Assembly (NCBI GenBank): GCA_963772225.1
Contig: CAVYWD010000002.1
Location: forward strand, 1,488,001-1,552,000
Reading direction: 5' to 3'
Source: CAVYWD01 sp963772225
Lineage (GTDB): Bacteria; Myxococcota; Myxococcia; Myxococcales; UBA5297
Length of the DNA: 64,000 nt
This document shows positions 1 through 11,160 of this stretch, one piece after another. A program made the position numbers and the translations under genes. A model generated the notes under the pieces. The model saw only the letters and a list, made by a program, of their open reading frames with translations. It searched no databases and had not been told where the DNA came from. Each line of letters opens with the position of its first letter. The stretch's first letter is position 1.

Positions 1-1
1 C

Positions 2-625
2 ATCACCCCCGACGTCTACGTCTACAAGGTCGGCGACAAGTATATGACCGTCCTGAACGACGACGGGCTCTCGAAGCTGCGCATCAGCGCGACCTACCGC
101 AACGCCCTCAAGGCGGGTGCGGCCAACGGCAAGGCCAAGGACTTCATCCAGGACAAGCTGCGCAGCGCGGTGTGGCTCATTCGCTCCATCCACCAGCGCC
201 AGCGCACCATCCACAAGGTCACCGAGTCCATCGTGAAGTTCCAGCGGGAGTTCTTCGACAAGGGCATCGCCTACCTCAAGCCCTTGATCCTGCGAGACGT
301 CGCCGAGGACATCGGCATGCATGAGTCGACCGTCTCGCGCGTGACCACGAACAAGTACGTGCACACCCCGCAGGGCATCTACGAGCTGAAGTTCTTCTTC
401 AACTCGTCCATCGCCAAGACGGGCGGCGACGAGATCGCCAGTGAGGCAGTGAAGAACCACATCAAGCTGATCGTGGCGGCCGAGGACGCTAAAATCCCTT
501 ACAGCGACCAGAAGATCGTGGAATTGCTCAAGGGGCAGGGCATCGAGATCGCCCGGCGCACGGTCGCCAAATACCGCGAGGTCTTGGGCATCCTGCCCTC
601 GTCCAAGCGAAAGAGTTACTTCTAG
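2..625 (+). CDS. rpoN: RNA polymerase sigma-54 factor (3' part)
   Basis: C-terminal 207 residues of sigma-54, the sigma factor that recognises -24/-12 promoters and needs AAA+ activators to melt DNA. The reading frame is open from base 2, so the 5' end lies outside the window. Visible are the core-binding/HTH part (residues VAEDIGMHESTVSRV) and the diagnostic RpoN box ARRTVAKYRE near the C-terminus that contacts the -24 element. The protein ends SKRKSYF, a normal ending for the family. It is followed after 281 bp by hpf, the conserved rpoN-hpf order of many proteobacteria. At least two sigma-54 AAA+ activators are encoded in this window (25390 and 39825), which need this factor. Confidence 0.97.
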   Translation: MTPDVYVYKVGDKYMTVLNDDGLSKLRISATYRNALKAGAANGKAKDFIQDKLRSAVWLIRSIHQRQRTIHKVTESIVKFQREFFDKGIAYLKPLILRDVAEDIGMHESTVSRVTTNKYVHTPQGIYELKFFFNSSIAKTGGDEIASEAVKNHIKLIVAAEDAKIPYSDQKIVELLKGQGIEIARRTVAKYREVLGILPSSKRKSYF

Positions 626-906
626 GAGAAGGAGCGCGAAGGCGCGAATGGCGGCAAGAGCGCGAGGTTCGGCAGGAAGGCGACAGGCCCTAAGGGCCCG
701 AGGGCAGTCGCCTCGACCCGGTCGCCGAGCCGGCGCGCTCGAGATGCTTGCCTTGCGGGAAAGCTCTGCCGCGAGGCGAAAGGAGGCGAGGCGGCGGGCC
801 AAACGGGATGGTCGTGGACGGGCTGCACCGGCTTCCAACGAGAGCGCGAAGCCGAAACCGATGAATGCCGACCAGAGGTCGCAAACCTCAATCTGGAGGA
901 GTGGGC

Positions 907-1524
907 ATGCAGGTCAACATCACGTTCCGAGGAATGGATTCGACGGAGTCCCTCAAGGCGTACGTGAAGGAGAAGATCGAGCACGTCGAGAAATATTTCG
1001 ACAGGCCGGTCGAAGCCCACGCGGTGCTTTCGCTGGAGCGCTATCTGCAGCACGCGGACGTGACCATCACCGCGGGGCACTACGTCCTGCGCGGCAGGGT
1101 CAAGAGCGAGGACATGTACAAGTCCATCGACGAGGCGATGGACAAGATCGAGCGGCAGCTGCGCCGATACAAGGACAAGCTGCGGACCGCCAAGCACCGC
1201 GGCCGCGATGGCTATGCCCCGGTGCGGGTGCGCCACGACGTGTTCCAGGCCCCCCGGCCCGAGCACGAGGAGAGCGAGGTATGGACGCAAGGGCCCACCG
1301 TCATTCGCTCCAATGAATTCCTGGTGAGCCCCATGACGGTCGAAGAGGCCGTCATGCAGATGGACCTGCTCAACAATGAATTCTTGGTTTTCACCAATGT
1401 GAAGACCGGCGATTTCAACGTGGTCTACCGGCGAAAGGACGGCCACTTCGGGCTCATCGAGGCGTCGACCGGGCAGCCGGCGGCGTCCGAGTCGGGCCGG
1501 CCGAACGGCGTGCGCGCGACCTGA
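907..1524 (+). CDS. hpf: Long-form ribosome hibernation promoting factor
   Basis: 205-residue protein with an N-terminal RaiA/HPF fold (about residues 1-100, starting MQVNITFRGMDST) that binds the 30S subunit, and a C-terminal dimerisation domain (about 140-190, with FLVFTNVKTGDFNVVYRRKDG). The length and two-domain build mark the long form, which pairs 70S ribosomes into inactive 100S dimers. I chose ATG 907 because CTGGAGGA ends 6 bases upstream; an in-frame ATG at 865 lacks such a site and adds non-conserved residues. The gene follows rpoN, a conserved neighbourhood. A strong stem-loop lies about 55 bp after the stop. Confidence 0.93.
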   Translation: MQVNITFRGMDSTESLKAYVKEKIEHVEKYFDRPVEAHAVLSLERYLQHADVTITAGHYVLRGRVKSEDMYKSIDEAMDKIERQLRRYKDKLRTAKHRGRDGYAPVRVRHDVFQAPRPEHEESEVWTQGPTVIRSNEFLVSPMTVEEAVMQMDLLNNEFLVFTNVKTGDFNVVYRRKDGHFGLIEASTGQPAASESGRPNGVRAT

Positions 1525-1891
1525 GCGCATCGCTCGCCGCTGCGGCCGACGTCCGAGGCGCACTTGCGTTTGGCACGGCGAAGTCGAGGGGCCTCTCGCC
1601 GAGAGGCCCTCCGACTTCGCGACCGTACGCCTTCGCGGTTCAGTCGCATCGAACGGGTGAGCCGCTGAGTCGAGCATTGCCCGGCTTTGGCGCGAGGGAA
1701 GCCCAGGCCTGGAGGGGCACAGATTCCCCGTCGCCGAGGCACTGATCTCGCCCTCGTCGCCAGTCTCCCTTGAAGCCCGTGGCTTGGTGACGCTCGCCGG
1801 CAACGCACGGGTCGATGGAGCGGTGTATTTTCGCCGGGACGGTGCTCGAGAACCTGCCTCGCCCTTGGGCCTCTCGCTGGAGGTGCTGGCC
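1525..1891. other. Intergenic region between hpf and the DUF262 gene
   Basis: 367 bp. Apart from the stem-loop at 1579-1620 nothing conserved is visible. Open frames on both strands here look like GC-driven shadows without ribosome binding sites. The DUF262 promoter should lie in its second half, but no convincing -10/-35 or -24/-12 element could be picked out. Confidence 0.5.
1579..1620 (+). terminator. Stem-loop after hpf
   Basis: Two arms of about 20 bases, beginning CGAAGTCGAGGGGCC and ending GGCCCTCCGACTTCG, pair almost perfectly around a tiny loop. It sits 55 bp beyond the hpf stop codon. There is no clear T-run, which is common for terminators in GC-rich genomes, so the terminator role is inferred from place and stability. 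Confidence 0.5.
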
Positions 1892-3538
1892 GTGAACGGA
1901 CCCATAGACTCGACCCTATTCCGGCCGCTGGCGCGGCGCCCGCAGGCCACCACGGTCACCGTGAAGGAGCTCATACGAAAGGTGCAGGCGGGAGAAATCC
2001 GAGTGCCCCTATTTCAGCGACCCCTTCGCTGGAAAGGGGAAGACGTTCAGCGCCTGATGGACAGCCTCTGGCGCGGATACCCCGTCGGCTCCCTCCTATT
2101 TTGGAAGCGCCGTGCCTCGGCCGAGAAGGTCCGAATCGGAGGCGCATGGATCGATGCGCCGGCGGTCGCGGACGCCTGGTGGGTCGTCGACGGGCAGCAG
2201 CGCACCACGGCGCTCGCCGCAGCGCTGCTCGATCTCGATCACGCCGGCGATTCTCGCTGGACTCTCCGATTTGACCCGGAGCGAGAGCAGTTCATCGAAG
2301 GAGCGCCGCCGCCCGACCGCGCCGGCCGCGATGTCCCTCTCTCGGTTCTGGGGGATTTGAGGCGACTGGGACGTTGGTTCCGCAACGACGGCCAGCTCGA
2401 GGCGGAAGAGGTCGATCGCGTCGAGGACGCGCAGCAGCGCCTGCTCGACTACGCCATCCCCGCTTACATCGTCGACACGGACGACGAGCCCGCGCTGCGC
2501 GCCGTTTTCGCTCGGCTCAACAGCACTGGTTCGCGAATGCGCGACGACGAAGTGTTTCAGGCTCTCCTCGGTGCGCCCACGGGCAAAGCGCCCTCGTTGG
2601 ACCTCGACGTCCTCCAGCGCTCCTGCGATCTCGACGGCTTTGGAGAACCTCCTCGCGGCGAGATCCTCAAAGCCGTTCTCGCGATGAGCGACCGGGATCC
2701 CACGCGTCGGGTGGTGCAGTCGGACCTGAGCGGCCTCGTCTCTCGAGAGGCGGCCATGGAGGCGCTCTCGCGGACCATCGCCTTCCTGCAGAAGGACTGC
2801 CTGATTCCGCACGTGCGCTTGATCCCATACCCGGTCGTCTTCGTGATTCTCGCGCGCTGGTTTCATGTGCATCCGAACCCCGAACCTACCGCGCGCGCGC
2901 AGCTCGCACGCTGGGTCTGGCGAGGAACGCTGACGGGAGCTCATCAGCGGGCGGAGGTCTCTCGGATGCGCGAGCAGGTTCGGGACATCCGCGAGGATGA
3001 CGAACAGGGCTCGCTCGATCGCCTCCTGAACCGGGTCGGCTCACCTCCCTCGATGGACGACTGGGAGCTCGAGAACTTTAACCACAAGAGCGCCCGGAGC
3101 AGAATCGAGATGCTCGCGCTTCTCGCGCTCGGCCCCTGCAATCCCTTCGGGCCCGTCTCGGTTCGCGCGGTCGCGAGCGGCGAGCGAATTGCGCGCGAGG
3201 TCTACGCGGCCAGGGACTGGGAAGACCTCGCCGAAGCGGAGCGCAAGCTCGCGAAGAGCGCTGCGAACCGCATCCTCCTCGACAGCGTGCAGACGGGCCT
3301 TTGCAGTGAGATCCGGGCCTGGGACCCAGCGCTCCACAAAGAGGCTCTGGTCTCTCATCTCATCGACGACATTGCCTTCTCTGCCCTTCGGCGTGGAGAC
3401 AAAGGCGCCTTCTTGCGACATCGAGGCCCAACCCTCCAGAGCGTGGTCAAGGCTTTCATCGATCGCCGGGCCGGCTGGGACGAGCCGGAGTTGCGCCCGC
3501 TTGACACCTACCTCGAGATCGAGGAGGAGGAAGCTTGA
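1892..3538 (+). CDS. DUF262 domain protein (GmrS-like), paired with HipA
   Basis: 548-residue protein. Its N-terminal DUF262/ParB-like nucleotidase domain (about residues 15-260) has the family hallmarks: a region IRVPLFQRPLRWK and the catalytic motif DGQQR at residues 100-104. DUF262 proteins hydrolyse nucleotides and often guide a nuclease, as in the GmrSD type IV restriction enzyme. The usual C-terminal DUF1524 HNH nuclease is not recognisable; the C-terminal third is a helical region (SAANRILLDS, then SHLIDDIAFSALRRGDKGAFLRHR split over about 480-520). The GTG at 1892 is preceded by TGGAGG; a TTG at 1784 in frame is possible but lacks a ribosome binding site. Its TGA overlaps the TTG start of hipA, so the two are translated together. 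Confidence 0.75.
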   Translation: MNGPIDSTLFRPLARRPQATTVTVKELIRKVQAGEIRVPLFQRPLRWKGEDVQRLMDSLWRGYPVGSLLFWKRRASAEKVRIGGAWIDAPAVADAWWVVDGQQRTTALAAALLDLDHAGDSRWTLRFDPEREQFIEGAPPPDRAGRDVPLSVLGDLRRLGRWFRNDGQLEAEEVDRVEDAQQRLLDYAIPAYIVDTDDEPALRAVFARLNSTGSRMRDDEVFQALLGAPTGKAPSLDLDVLQRSCDLDGFGEPPRGEILKAVLAMSDRDPTRRVVQSDLSGLVSREAAMEALSRTIAFLQKDCLIPHVRLIPYPVVFVILARWFHVHPNPEPTARAQLARWVWRGTLTGAHQRAEVSRMREQVRDIREDDEQGSLDRLLNRVGSPPSMDDWELENFNHKSARSRIEMLALLALGPCNPFGPVSVRAVASGERIAREVYAARDWEDLAEAERKLAKSAANRILLDSVQTGLCSEIRAWDPALHKEALVSHLIDDIAFSALRRGDKGAFLRHRGPTLQSVVKAFIDRRAGWDEPELRPLDTYLEIEEEEA

Positions 3539-4788
3539 CCTTCGCCGAGTCAGCTCGTCGACTCGCGCTCGAAGTGCGCGTCTACGGCGAGCTCGTTGGG
3601 CAGCTCCATCGCGATCGCGAAGGGCGCACCCGCTTCAGCCCCGACGCCTCCTGGCTCGCGCGCGGCCAGCGGCCCCCTCTGGGCCTGGCCTTTCTCGCTC
3701 AACCAGAGCCTCGCCTCGCTGGCACCGGACTGCCTCCATGGTTTGACAACCTCCTTCCCGAGTTCGGAAGCGCGCTCCGCGGCCGTATCTGCCGACAGCT
3801 CAACCTACGCGAGTCGGATGCACCCGCGCTCCTTCGCGCGGTGGGCCACGACTTGCCGGGGGCCATTGAGGTGTCGGGAGACGCCGACGATGACGAAGGC
3901 TCCATGCCCGAGCCGGTGCCCGAGGGAAGGCTTCGTTTCTCCCTGGCCGGAATGCAGCTCAAGCTCTCCATGCTGCGCAGCGATGACCGATTCGCGCTTC
4001 CTGCCCGGGGCCAAACGGGGCGATGGATCGTCAAGATTGCAGGGGAGCGATTTCCCGAGCTCGTAGAGGTCGAAGGCGCGACGATGGCCTGGGCGAGCAA
4101 AGCCAGCTTCTTGGTTCCACGTCACCAGGTTCTTTCTGCGGAGGCACTCCTCGGGGTTGATCGGACCCTGATTGGTCAAGCCCCGAGCGTGTTCGCCATC
4201 GAGCGCTTTGATCGGAAGCCAGACGGCTCCCGTGTTCATCAGGAGGACTTCGCGCAGGCGCTCGAGATTGGCGCGTCCCATAAGTACGGAGACACCGGCC
4301 CCCGGAGGACCAGCTACGACGGCTTGGCGCGGCTGGTCAGAGATGCGTCCGGCCCCGAAGCCCAAGGGGATTTCATCGAGCGGGTCGCCTTCGTGGTCGC
4401 CTCCGGCAACGACGACGCCCACCTCAAGAACTGGAGCTTTCAATGGGGGCACGATCACCGGCCGCGGCTCGCGCCGTGCTACGACTTCGTGTCCACCATC
4501 TCTTGGCCGGAGTTTGGGTGGCAGCGCCCTGGCGGACCGCGCCTGGCCCTCGGCCTGGGCCGTTCTCGCCGATTCGCGAGCTTGGACCTCGACAGACTCG
4601 ATGTCTTCGCCCTGCGCGCCGAGGCTCGCGACGGTCGGGCTCGCTTCCTGGGCGCACTGGAGCGAGCGAGCGCCGTATGGGACCAGGTCTCGAATGCGGC
4701 ACCCCAGCGAATGCGCGAAGCGATCGTGGAGCACTGGCGCTGCGTTCCGGTGCTGCGCTATGTGGGACTGAGCGCCCGAAGCTCCTGA
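3535..4788 (+). CDS. hipA: HipA-family serine/threonine kinase (toxin-like)
   Basis: 417 residues, normal HipA length. The N-terminal HipA_1 domain starts ALEVRVYGELVGQL. The ATP-binding Gly-rich segment FSLAGMQLKLS is at about residues 135-145. The catalytic loop GNDDAHLKN is at 291-299 and is followed by the metal-binding CYDFVST. HipA kinases phosphorylate glutamyl-tRNA synthetase or related targets and cause growth arrest. The start is a TTG at 3535-3537 inside the stop of the DUF262 gene, with GAGGAGGAGG just upstream. There is no HipB-like HTH antitoxin on either side, which is unusual; the DUF262 protein occupies its place. All catalytic residues look intact. Confidence 0.88.
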   Translation: MTFAESARRLALEVRVYGELVGQLHRDREGRTRFSPDASWLARGQRPPLGLAFLAQPEPRLAGTGLPPWFDNLLPEFGSALRGRICRQLNLRESDAPALLRAVGHDLPGAIEVSGDADDDEGSMPEPVPEGRLRFSLAGMQLKLSMLRSDDRFALPARGQTGRWIVKIAGERFPELVEVEGATMAWASKASFLVPRHQVLSAEALLGVDRTLIGQAPSVFAIERFDRKPDGSRVHQEDFAQALEIGASHKYGDTGPRRTSYDGLARLVRDASGPEAQGDFIERVAFVVASGNDDAHLKNWSFQWGHDHRPRLAPCYDFVSTISWPEFGWQRPGGPRLALGLGRSRRFASLDLDRLDVFALRAEARDGRARFLGALERASAVWDQVSNAAPQRMREAIVEHWRCVPVLRYVGLSARSS

Positions 4789-4831
4789 CCGAAGTGCCCA
4801 GCGGTCGGTTGGCAGCGGCCTGAGAACGCAC

Positions 4832-7800
4832 TCACCCCCGCGCGCCCCGCACGACCTCCCGCACCAGCACCCGGAGCTGGTCCGCCTCGAACGGCTTATC
4901 CAGCCGCGGGTTGGGGACCTGGGCGAGGAACTCCATCGCCCTGGGCGTGAACGCGCCGCCGGTCAGGAAGATCATCCGGCTCGCCTGGTCGGGCGCGAGC
5001 GAGCGGATCGCCGCGTGGAGCTCCTGCCCGCTCATGTCCGGCATCATGAGGTCGCAGACGATGGCGTCGTAGCGGTCGCCGGCCCGCAGGCGATCCAGCG
5101 CAGGCTTGGCGCCCTCCAGCACCGTGACCCGGTGCTCCGCCGCGAGCAGCCGCCGCACCGAGGACAGGATCAGGGCGTCGTCGTCGACCACCAGCACCGC
5201 GCCTCCCGCGGCGCCCGCCTCCGCGCCGTCCGCGCACGCCTGCAGGGCGATCTCGCTCGAGTCCTGGGCCGCCGGCAACACCACGCGGAAGCGACTGCCC
5301 TTCCCGAGCTCGCTCTGCACCTCGATGGCCCCGCCGAACGACGTCACGATCCCGTGGCAGATGGCGAGCCCGAGCCCCGTCCCTTCTCCAAGCCCCTTGG
5401 TCGTGAAGAACGGGTCGAAGATGCGGCGCAGGTTCTCCGACGCGATCCCCTGGCCGGTGTCGCGGACCTCGACGAACGCTCCGCCCCTCGCGTCCCGTCC
5501 GCAGCGCACCTTCACCTCGTGGTGAGTGGCGCCGCCCTCGGGAATCGCCTGGGCCGCGTTCACCAGAAGGTTCAGGAACACCTGCCCGAGCCGGCCCTCC
5601 TCGGCCCGCACCAGCGGGACGTCCTCCAGCTCCACGGCGAGCTGCGCGCGGTGGCGGATCTCGTTGCGCGCCATGTTCACCGACGACTCCAGCACCCGGC
5701 GCAAATCCACGTCGACCAGCGCCCCGACGTCGGCGCGCGAGAACGACTTGAGCCCGCGCACGATGCGCCGGATGCGCTCCCCGCCCTCGCGCGCCTCGGC
5801 GACGACGCCCAGCAGGTCGTGGAGCTTCCCGTCCGCCTCGCACAGCGTCCGCTCAGCGCCGTCCCCCTCCTGGCGCGCCCGAAGGAAGGCCTCGCCCAGC
5901 TCGCGCAGCGTGCCGTCGACGTAGCCCAGGTTCGCGATGACGTAGGCGAGGGGGTTGTTGATCTCGTGGCCCACGCCTGCGGCCAGCATGCCGATGGCCG
6001 ACATGCGGTCCGCCTGGATGAGCTGCAGCTGCAGCTCGCGCCGCTCGGTGATGTCCCGGGCGATCCCCGCGACCGCCGGGGCCCCTTCGAAGGACAGGGG
6101 CACCAGGACGGCCTCCACCTGAACCTCCCGGCCGTCCCGCGCGAGCAGCGGGCCCTCGACCGGCGGCGTCGTCTCGCCGGTCCGGCGGACGGCTTCGATC
6201 CGGCGGACGGTCTGCGCCCATTCCTGGGGCGCGATGACCTCCTCGAGCGGCAGGCCGACCAGGTCGTGAGCCCCGCTGGCGCGCAGGAGCCGCACCGAGG
6301 CGGGGTTCACGTAGATGATTTGCAGATCGCGGTGGACGATGACCGCGTCGGGCATCCGCTCGATAAGCGTGCGAAAGCTCTGCTCGGAGCGCCTCAGCGC
6401 CGCCGCGGTCCTCAGCCGGGCGATCCCCGAGGCCAGGGTCCGCCCCACCGCGAAGAGCAGCGCGCTGTCGTCCGCTCCGAACGACCGCGGGACGCGATCG
6501 TACACGGCGATCACCGCCCGCCGGCCCTCGGGCGCCGCCGCGACGCCGGCCGCCAGACCGCTGCGAATCCCCAGGCCGCCCAGGGCATGCGGGAGCGCCG
6601 CGCAGCCGTCTTTGGCGAAGTCCTCCACCGGCGACGGCCACTCGCTGCGCGCCGCGAGCGCCGGGTGCAGCGCGGGGTCGTCCGGGAGCTCCACCGTCGG
6701 GACGCCGCCGACCGCGCTGTGCACCTTGAGCGCGCCCGTCGCCGCCACCTCGAAGTAGACGGCGATGGGCGTCCCCAGGGCCTCGGCGATCAGCTCCAGG
6801 AGCTCGTTGGCCAGCGCGTCGGCGTCCTGCGCGCGCGCCTCCAGGTTCGCCAGGCGCACCCGGAGCTCGGCCTCCCGCGCCTGGCGCTCGCGCTGGCGGA
6901 CCTGCTCCTCGGAGCGCGCGCGCAGCGCCATGGCGAACGAGAGGTCGTCCGCGAGCTTGACGAGCGCCTTCATCATCGGCTCGTCGAAGAAGCCGACCTC
7001 GGCCGCGTAGACCACGAAGACGCCGGCCGCCCGCGCGCCGTCGTGCACCACCAGCGACGCCAGCGACCGGAAGCCGTGGCGCCGCGCGGCCTCTCGCCAG
7101 GCCTCCATCCGCGGGTCGGCCTCGATGTCCTGGCAGACCACGTGCCGGCCGCTGGCGAGCGCCGTCGCCGTCGCCCCGCACACCAGGCCGGCGGCGCCGT
7201 TGCCACACCTCACTGCCTCCAGGAAGCTGGCCTCGCCGGCGACGGCCAAGGGCACGATGTCCCGCCCGCGCGCGTCGCCGAACCACGCCAGCTGGAAGCC
7301 ACCGTGATCCACCGCCAAGCGGCAGGCCTCGCGCAAGAGCTCCTCGCGGTCGCCCGCGCGCGCGAGCATGGCGCTCACCCGCACGTGCATCTGGAGCAGC
7401 TGGTTGAGCCGCTCGATGATCCGGGCGTCGCGCCGGCGCGCGGTGATGTCGCGCACCAGCATCAGCTGGCGGCCGTCACCCAGGCGGCGGAGCGTCACCT
7501 CCACCGGCGTGCGCGCGCCGCTGCGGTGCGCGAGGGTCCACTCGAAGACCGTGGTGCAGTGGCTCCTCGGCAGGCCTTGGCCTTGGAACTCGAGGAGGGC
7601 GACGGCGCTCTCGCCGACGAGCTCCTCGCGGCGGAAGCCGGTCAGGTCGAAGGCCCGGGCGTTGGCGGACTCCACGCGGCCCTGGGCGTCGCAGACGAGC
7701 AGCGCGTCGGAGGAGTGCTCCAGCGCCTTGAGCCAGTGGTCGGCCACGTTCGCGCTGCGCTCGGCGAGGCGCCGCAGGCCGAGCTCCGCCCGGACGGCGA

Positions 7801-8098
7801 GGACGTCGTCGGCGGCGCCTGGGTCGAGGATCTCGAGGACGCCGGCGGCCGCGAGGTCGGCGGCCGAGGCCTCGCCGCCCAGCTCGGCGATCAGCGCCGG
7901 GGCCGGCCGCCTAGCCCCCAGCTGGCCGAGGACCGCGACCTGGCTCGGCCGGGCCCGAGGCCCCACCACCGCGAGCTCGAGGTCGACTTCCTCGCCAGGC
8001 ATTTCCGCGAGGAGCACGACCTCGTGGCGGCGCGCGGCCAAGAGGCGCTGGAGCAACTCACCGACTCGAGGCCCGCAGCCCACGAGCGCCGTCCGCAT
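4832..8098 (-). CDS. Hybrid sensor histidine kinase/response regulator
   Basis: 1088-residue soluble multi-sensor kinase. In order: a degenerate receiver-like domain (about 1-110, TALVGCGPRVGELLQ, without a clear acidic pocket), PAS (about 120-235), GAF (about 245-390), coiled coil, second GAF (about 430-580), second PAS (about 590-710), HisKA with phospho-acceptor His711 in GHEINNP, HATPase_c (about 845-955, DTGQGIASENLRR and GLGEGTGLGL) and a C-terminal receiver with acceptor Asp1016 in CDLMMPDMSG. No transmembrane segment, so it reads cytoplasmic signals. ATG 8098 is preferred over 8122 because GGAGG lies 5 bases upstream of it. It converges on hipA with a 43-bp gap. The ligand is unknown. 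Confidence 0.9.
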   Translation of the reverse strand: MRTALVGCGPRVGELLQRLLAARRHEVVLLAEMPGEEVDLELAVVGPRARPSQVAVLGQLGARRPAPALIAELGGEASAADLAAAGVLEILDPGAADDVLAVRAELGLRRLAERSANVADHWLKALEHSSDALLVCDAQGRVESANARAFDLTGFRREELVGESAVALLEFQGQGLPRSHCTTVFEWTLAHRSGARTPVEVTLRRLGDGRQLMLVRDITARRRDARIIERLNQLLQMHVRVSAMLARAGDREELLREACRLAVDHGGFQLAWFGDARGRDIVPLAVAGEASFLEAVRCGNGAAGLVCGATATALASGRHVVCQDIEADPRMEAWREAARRHGFRSLASLVVHDGARAAGVFVVYAAEVGFFDEPMMKALVKLADDLSFAMALRARSEEQVRQRERQAREAELRVRLANLEARAQDADALANELLELIAEALGTPIAVYFEVAATGALKVHSAVGGVPTVELPDDPALHPALAARSEWPSPVEDFAKDGCAALPHALGGLGIRSGLAAGVAAAPEGRRAVIAVYDRVPRSFGADDSALLFAVGRTLASGIARLRTAAALRRSEQSFRTLIERMPDAVIVHRDLQIIYVNPASVRLLRASGAHDLVGLPLEEVIAPQEWAQTVRRIEAVRRTGETTPPVEGPLLARDGREVQVEAVLVPLSFEGAPAVAGIARDITERRELQLQLIQADRMSAIGMLAAGVGHEINNPLAYVIANLGYVDGTLRELGEAFLRARQEGDGAERTLCEADGKLHDLLGVVAEAREGGERIRRIVRGLKSFSRADVGALVDVDLRRVLESSVNMARNEIRHRAQLAVELEDVPLVRAEEGRLGQVFLNLLVNAAQAIPEGGATHHEVKVRCGRDARGGAFVEVRDTGQGIASENLRRIFDPFFTTKGLGEGTGLGLAICHGIVTSFGGAIEVQSELGKGSRFRVVLPAAQDSSEIALQACADGAEAGAAGGAVLVVDDDALILSSVRRLLAAEHRVTVLEGAKPALDRLRAGDRYDAIVCDLMMPDMSGQELHAAIRSLAPDQASRMIFLTGGAFTPRAMEFLAQVPNPRLDKPFEADQLRVLVREVVRGARG

Positions 8099-8671
8099 GG
8101 CCACCTCCGCCGGCCGTGGCACGCCCGCGACGCCAAAGATGCCGGCTTCTGGTCATCATACCCGCGGTGCGAGCGGCGGGGCCTCGCCCGAGCAGAGTGT
8201 CGCTTTTCGGCCGAACGGTCCATTTCAATCTTGGCTTTCGTCCTGGGGGTAGGCCTCGGGAGGCACCGATCGGCCGATCGCCAAAGATTTAACATTGTAC
8301 TGGGACGCGCGGCCCTTCGGTGCGGGCATTCGACCACCAGTGAAACTGCGAGGGGCCTCTCGGACCCAGACCGGTGCGAGAGGACCTGGGCGCGCGGACC
8401 CGCCGCGTGAACCTGGTGGGGCGGGGCTCGTGATGCTGGGGGTCACCGCGCTCGCGCTCCCCTTCATCTTTCAGCGAGTCGCGGCGCCCCTTCGCCCCTC
8501 CCCGCGAGCGGGGAGGGTTTGGGGGTGAGAGCTCCGCGCCCTCCGGCGATCGCACGACGCTTGCACGCTTGTCGGAGCCGAGCCGCACCGCGCCGATTGA
8601 CGGCGCGACTTGGCGCTCATTCACTCTCGGCGAACCTCTCCAGCGGAGCGGCCGAGCCCTCGGAGCTTGCC
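8099..8671. other. Divergent intergenic region with one hairpin
   Basis: 573 bp between the divergent kinase (leftward) and the truncated solute-binding chimera (rightward). It should hold both promoters, but none is clear. The only structured element is the G/C hairpin at 8496-8517 described separately. Confidence 0.5.
8496..8517. repeat. Dispersed CCCTCCCCGC/GCGGGGAGGG hairpin
   Basis: Perfect 10-bp inverted repeat with a 2-base loop. The same hairpin recurs at 56712-56737, 56818-56852 and 56933-56958, each time next to GGGCGAAGG-like sequence. It looks like a family of short dispersed structured repeats. A terminator role is possible but not supported here, as it lies between divergent genes. 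Confidence 0.6.
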
Positions 8672-9105
8672 ATGACCCGACTTCCCCTCCTCGCGGCAGC
8701 CTGGGCCATCGCGGCCACCTCGCCCGCGCGGGCCGCCGACCTGGACGAGGTCAAAGCGCGCGGCGTGCTGCGCCACCTGGGCGTGCCGTATGCGAACTTC
8801 GTCTCAGGCGCGGGCGACGGCATGGAAGTGGAGCTCACGCAGGCGTTCGCGAAGTCGCTCGGGGTCCGCTACGAATACGTCGCCACCGACTGGGGCACGG
8901 CCATCCCCGATTTCATCGGCAAGAAGCTGAAGGTCGCCGGCGGCAAGGCGGAGGTGGTGGGCGACGCCGAGGTCAACCTGGGCGAGGCGGTGCGCATCGA
9001 GGTCCAGGACATCGGCTGCGGCATCCCCGAGGCCATCCGCGGCCGCGTCTCCATCCTCTTGCCCATCGGCGTCGGGCGCGGCGAAGGGCCCAAGGAGCAG
9101 TGCGC

Positions 9106-9109
<4 letters not shown>
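8672..9109 (+). pseudogene. Truncated solute-binding protein fused to kinase ATPase remnant
   Basis: 145-residue chimera. Residues 1-21 are a clean signal peptide (MTRLPLLAAAWAIAATSPARA). Residues about 22-95 match the first lobe of a family 3 periplasmic solute-binding protein (LDEVKARGVLRHLGVPYANF, YVATDWGTAIPD). After about residue 105 the sequence changes to the G1 box of a histidine kinase ATPase (VRIEVQDIGCGIPEAIRGR) and then ends. Neither half can work: the binding protein lacks its second lobe and the ATPase lacks most motifs. I read this as an in-frame deletion that joined two former genes. The stop overlaps the ATG of the next kinase (ATGA), so it may still drive coupled translation. 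Confidence 0.7.

Positions 9110-11156
<2,047 letters not shown>

Positions 11157-11160
<4 letters not shown>

Noticed and set aside
626..906. Small gene between rpoN and hpf
   Set aside because: Frames here are short and Arg-rich, and the only good ribosome site belongs to hpf at 907.
5015..8410. 1131-codon open frame antisense to the hybrid kinase
   Set aside because: A GC-rich shadow: low-complexity Arg/Ala/Gly composition, no ribosome site and no familiar domain, while the other strand codes a clear kinase.
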